From: Candidatus Gastranaerophilales bacterium
Lineage (GTDB): Bacteria; Cyanobacteriota; Vampirovibrionia; Gastranaerophilales; Gastranaerophilaceae
Assembly: GCA_944325865.1 (NCBI GenBank)
Contig: CALVBS010000003.1
Coordinates: 192,179-256,178 of the forward strand
Length of the DNA: 64,000 bases
Direction of reading: 5' to 3'
In this document: one piece after another, positions 60,865 through 64,000 of the stretch
Layout of the letters: each line of letters opens with the position of its first letter
Position numbering within the stretch: position 1 is the stretch's first letter
Notes under the pieces: generated by a model
Databases searched by the model: none
Told to the model about the DNA's origin: nothing
What the model saw: the letters and a program-made list of their open reading frames with translations, nothing else
Made by a program: the position numbers and the translations under genes

Positions 60865-60941
60865 TTTTGAATTTACAATTCTTAATTACACTTGGATTTT
60901 TAAGTTTTCTCTTTGATAGTATTAAGTAAAGGAGTAAAATT

Positions 60942-61211
60942 ATGAGTGTACAGAGTATAAATTTTTTGAATACAGGAAATAATACTAATAGAGCGATTAA
61001 TAGCAGCAAATTAAGACATGAAGTGGTAAAATATAGTGGTTATGGTGCATTGGGATTAGGCATAGCAAGCGGAATTGCTGCAAAAAATAAAAAAATTAAG
61101 TTGCATACAAAGCTTGCTTATCTTGCCGGAGTTTTGTCATTGGTTCATATAGGCATAATTGAAACTTCTCATTTTAAAAGAAAAAAAGATGATGTGAATA
61201 AACAGAGCTAA
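60942..61211 (+). CDS. Small hypothetical protein with a hydrophobic middle (89 residues)
   Basis: AAAGGAG at ideal spacing supports the ATG. Two moderately hydrophobic stretches (YSGYGALGLGIASGIAA and LAYLAGVLSLVHIGII) separated by a KNKKIKLHTK loop suggest a small two-helix membrane protein. The N-terminus is asparagine-rich and the tail is basic. It is not recognised and converges directly on the AsmA-like gene. Confidence 0.65.
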   Translation: MSVQSINFLNTGNNTNRAINSSKLRHEVVKYSGYGALGLGIASGIAAKNKKIKLHTKLAYLAGVLSLVHIGIIETSHFKRKKDDVNKQS

Positions 61212-63833
61212 CTATCTTATGCTTTTCATTTCTACTTTTATAGAAGAGTTATCATTCAGATTTCCTCTCATTCTTACTGTAAAGTTTTCTTCTTCAAAGG
61301 ATTTTGCATTTATTTGAGGAACTTTATTCAGTTTATCTTTATATATTTGCTTTGTGTATTCGGGTTTGAAAATTATTTTTGTTATAATTGACAGCGGAAC
61401 ACAAAGAATTCGTATTCCTTTTTGTGCACTTCTGTTATATTTTCCCCATAATTTGATATTTGCACTGTGTTTTCTGATATTATAGTTTCCTTCGACAAAT
61501 AATGCCAGATATGTGTGTTTTGAATATATTTCAACATTTTCTATTTTGTGGTTATTAACGTCAAAGGATCCGTTTATGTTAGATTTAAGAGCTTTCATTT
61601 TTTTTGCATCAATGTTTATGATATCAGGTAACTTAAATTTTATAATTTTTTTGATACCTCTTGATTTTTTTATAATGAACTCTCTATTTCCGATTTTTGT
61701 TAAAGCTCCGTTTTCTACGCTAAAAGTTGTATGTGCGTGTATGTTTTCAAGTTTGTTGTAAGTTTGAAGGTGCATTTTTGCATTTGCTGAACCTTCTATC
61801 TGGTCTTTTAAATCAAATATCATATCAGCTGCAATATTTGAGTCTATGTTTTTTGCACTAAATGTTATATCGGATGAGTGAGTATTTATATCATAATTTC
61901 CTGCTGCAGACAGTTTACCCTCTGCGAAGTCAATATCAGGCATTGAAAATTTTATTATGTCATTTTTTAAATATCCGGACAGTTCAAGACTTTCTAACAA
62001 AATTTTATTATATCGGAATTTTCCGAGTCTTAAATCTCCTTTTTCAATTATCCAGTTTATATTTTGAGTATTTTCAGGCAGTTTGAGTGCTGTTTTCTTT
62101 TTGCCGCGGTGGCGTCTGAGAATATATTCATCAAGCTGAAGTTTCATTGTTCTGATATATATTTCGTTATTAAAGCTGTTTTTCATATTAATCAGACAAT
62201 AAAATGGAGATTTTTCAAAAGTGCCGTCGGCTTTAATTTCCATATTTTCAGTATCTGCTATAATTGATGCATTTTTAACAAAAAAGTTTTTGTATCTGGA
62301 ATTGTGCAGAAAAATATTACCGGTTATTAAATTTTTCGGGTAGTAATATTTTAAATCTCCGCTAAAAGTTCCTCCGTTAACATATTTACCGAAAGAACCG
62401 GTAACTGAGACCGGTGCTTCTCCGTTGGTCCTGCAGGTTATATAGTCGAGCTTATAGCGTCCGTTTGTTCTGACAAAAAGTCCGTCTCCAAGTATAATGT
62501 TTTTTATTTCATTATTATCGACAAAGGAATAGTCGTAATTTTTCAGGTATAGATTATTCCCGATTTTTTGCGTTTGGGCAAACATTCTTCTGTCTCTTGT
62601 CATAAGCCCTAAATTTGCTTCTTTGTAGTGAAGGTTTGCTCCTTTGTTTATTTTTGCGGCATATTCAACATCTACAATTCCTTTATGGACTTGATATTTA
62701 ACACGAGCATCTAGTTTTCCGGTTATTCTGATATCAGGTGTGTATAGTTGTGTGAATTTTTCTCCAAGAGCAGACGATACTGTACCATAAATAATTTTAT
62801 CAGGAGTAAACAATTTTTCTGCTGAAAAATCAGTGTAAACAATTTCATTTCCGAATGTTCCCTGAGTCTTTGCAGTAATTTTATTCCCGAAAAACTTAAA
62901 TTCTGTGGACGGTAGCTTTATCGGAATTGAAAATTTTACGGTTTTGGCTGCCAGATTAGTTATTACAGCTATTCCCGTAATATTACCTTTTGAAATATTT
63001 AAGTCCAGATTTGCAAGACCTGAAAAATCATAAAAATTTTCTATAAAATTTTTATCCGGTTTTTTCTGTTTTATATAGAATAAAAATCCGCTTTCCAGAC
63101 TGTTTACCGGTATATTTTTACCGTATATATTGAAATTATACGAATTATTTTCTGTATTAAAAAGAGTACCGTTTATATCAAGTTCAGAACTGCCGGTTTT
63201 GATTTTGAAGTTTTCCGCTTTAAGAATATTATCTTTATAGGTTAAAAAACCTTCGCTTCCGGCAATAAGTTCATTTTTAAGGTATTTAGATTTTAGGATT
63301 GCTATAAATTTTATTGTACTTTTACCATTCTTTTCTTTTGTCGAGAAATTTTTTAAGGTTAAAGTTCGCTTATCATCAATTTTTATTTCTGTATTTTTTA
63401 TATTAATTGCAGGTAAACTTTTTAAAGTAACGGGCTTATTTTTATGTGTTTTTGCAGGAGTTTTTAAATTAGCAATTAAAGTTCTATCTGTAAAGATGTT
63501 GTCTGCGTTTATCCTTTTAGGAACTATGTTAAACAGATTAAATTCTAAATATGGATTTTCCGAAAAGAATATCTTATTGCCATTTTGGCTGAGTAAATTC
63601 AAATTTTCAGCCTTAATTATATAGTGCAAATTCGGATAGGATATTAATTTGAAACCAATAATTTGTATTTTTACGGGGAATTTTCGTTCTACTATCCCTT
63701 GAAAGTTATTTAGAAACAGTTGTGAATTAATAATCGGAGGTAAAAGCCATAAAAATATACTATATATTAATAAGCAGCCTGTAATAATAATTAGGAGCGG
63801 CAGAAAAATAAATTTTTGGTACAACTTTTTCAT
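61212..63833 (-). CDS. AsmA/TamB-like envelope protein
   Basis: An 873-residue protein. An N-terminal membrane anchor (LPLLIIITGCLLIYSIFLWL) precedes a long array of beta-strand repeats, the pattern of AsmA-like bridge proteins that carry lipids across the periplasm. Short repeated phrases such as SDITFSAKNID, KLSAAGNYDIN and INGSFDVNNHKIENVEI, with ANIKLWGKY near the end, belong to the AsmA/DUF3971-type C-terminal region. It supports a diderm envelope, consistent with the cyanobacterial relatives. Only the anchor and repeats are visible; cargo is unknown. Confidence 0.82.
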   Translation of the reverse strand: MKKLYQKFIFLPLLIIITGCLLIYSIFLWLLPPIINSQLFLNNFQGIVERKFPVKIQIIGFKLISYPNLHYIIKAENLNLLSQNGNKIFFSENPYLEFNLFNIVPKRINADNIFTDRTLIANLKTPAKTHKNKPVTLKSLPAINIKNTEIKIDDKRTLTLKNFSTKEKNGKSTIKFIAILKSKYLKNELIAGSEGFLTYKDNILKAENFKIKTGSSELDINGTLFNTENNSYNFNIYGKNIPVNSLESGFLFYIKQKKPDKNFIENFYDFSGLANLDLNISKGNITGIAVITNLAAKTVKFSIPIKLPSTEFKFFGNKITAKTQGTFGNEIVYTDFSAEKLFTPDKIIYGTVSSALGEKFTQLYTPDIRITGKLDARVKYQVHKGIVDVEYAAKINKGANLHYKEANLGLMTRDRRMFAQTQKIGNNLYLKNYDYSFVDNNEIKNIILGDGLFVRTNGRYKLDYITCRTNGEAPVSVTGSFGKYVNGGTFSGDLKYYYPKNLITGNIFLHNSRYKNFFVKNASIIADTENMEIKADGTFEKSPFYCLINMKNSFNNEIYIRTMKLQLDEYILRRHRGKKKTALKLPENTQNINWIIEKGDLRLGKFRYNKILLESLELSGYLKNDIIKFSMPDIDFAEGKLSAAGNYDINTHSSDITFSAKNIDSNIAADMIFDLKDQIEGSANAKMHLQTYNKLENIHAHTTFSVENGALTKIGNREFIIKKSRGIKKIIKFKLPDIINIDAKKMKALKSNINGSFDVNNHKIENVEIYSKHTYLALFVEGNYNIRKHSANIKLWGKYNRSAQKGIRILCVPLSIITKIIFKPEYTKQIYKDKLNKVPQINAKSFEEENFTVRMRGNLNDNSSIKVEMKSIR

Positions 63834-63895
63834 ATATAAATAATAGTCGTGATAAAGTTTAAAGTCAAAAAATATTTTTTAATATATGACAAACT

Positions 63896-64000
63896 TTGAT
63901 AATACAGGATTTGTCTTGATATATAGGCGAAGAATGAGCCGTACATATCGGGATGCCCTTTGGGTAAACCGTAGGTTCAACCTGGAGACCGATTTTGCAA
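63896..64000 (+). ncRNA. Possible structured RNA running off the right edge
   Basis: TTGATA (63896-63901), 18 bases, TATATA form a plausible promoter. Downstream, from about 63932, base composition jumps to roughly half G+C in an otherwise AT-rich genome, with short complementary stretches (AGGTT/AACCT, GCCC/GGGT). A frame beginning MSRTYRDALWVNRRFNLE also exists but uses codons (CGG, CTG, GAG) atypical for this genome and has no Shine-Dalgarno. I do not recognise a known RNA family (6S, RNase P, SRP and tmRNA ends were considered). Confidence 0.35.

Noticed and set aside
63934..64000. Protein frame starting MSRTYRDALWVNRR
   Set aside because: No Shine-Dalgarno, codons unlike the rest of the window, and too short before the edge to judge; kept as an RNA candidate instead.

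Overview
The window is low-GC, gene-dense bacterial chromosome. I infer a non-photosynthetic relative of the Cyanobacteria (Melainabacteria/Vampirovibrionia, probably a gut Gastranaerophilales). Supporting signs: two pseudopilins with the N-terminus FTLAEVLITLG..., common in that group; L27 lacking the N-terminal extension usual in Firmicutes; a fermentative outfit (Rex, two-subunit L-serine dehydratase); rod genes flgB/flgC plus two FlgF/FlgG-type genes with a FliA-type sigma factor; and a MurT-type amidating ligase. The taxonomic call rests on family resemblance only, not on a database search.

Layout. 1-6935: core metabolism (end of murT, pdxJ, a zinc-ribbon protein, rex, coaX, sdaAB-sdaAA, surE), with several very small genes and a candidate small RNA. 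6937-18870: an accessory element of about 12 kb lying against tRNA-Leu(GAG). It carries a Type IIG/ISP-like restriction-modification enzyme, a membrane-anchored coiled-coil protein, a 298-residue unknown, a small serine resolvase, a cluster of small phage-like genes around a dyad-rich divergent promoter, a gene II/X-like replication initiator preceded by repeats and a striking hairpin, and a large serine integrase whose reading frame ends inside the tRNA. 19127-25256: a glycosyltransferase, the flagellar rod operon, an M16-like protein without its zinc motif, an OmpA-like protein and fliA. 25393-36852: a CorC-like protein, a phosphoesterase, dnaA-ruvA, the prepilin peptidase, gatC, and pyrG followed by a methyltransferase, an MFS carrier and a B12-type radical SAM protein. 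36835-41512: a small HTH-like protein, an orphan non-coding transcription unit, a lysine-rich winged-helix-like protein, two tandem thymidylate-kinase-like genes with a YhaM-like HD/OB protein, and ilvC. 41513-48675: a very small gene behind a sigma-28-like promoter, a GT-C membrane protein, two zinc dehydrogenases, a GNAT-like protein, and rplU-rpmA. 48735-54670: the peptidoglycan cluster murF-mraY-murD-ftsW-murG. 54667-64000: an XRE regulator, two pseudopilins, folC, a glycosyltransferase with a cysteine-rich tail, a carboxypeptidase-regulatory-like exported protein, an AsmA-like protein, and the start of what may be a structured RNA at the right edge.

Two signals run across the window. First, ten genes have a -10-like hexamer ending exactly six bases before the start codon, and no Shine-Dalgarno sequence. 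This predicts leaderless mRNAs for many first genes, while genes inside operons use normal Shine-Dalgarno sites. Second, several non-coding or very small units stand out (5863-5992, 37155-37320, 41891-42046, 47221-47255), with clear promoters, terminators or repeats and no assigned function. All calls come from reading the sequence and translated frames; no similarity search was possible.
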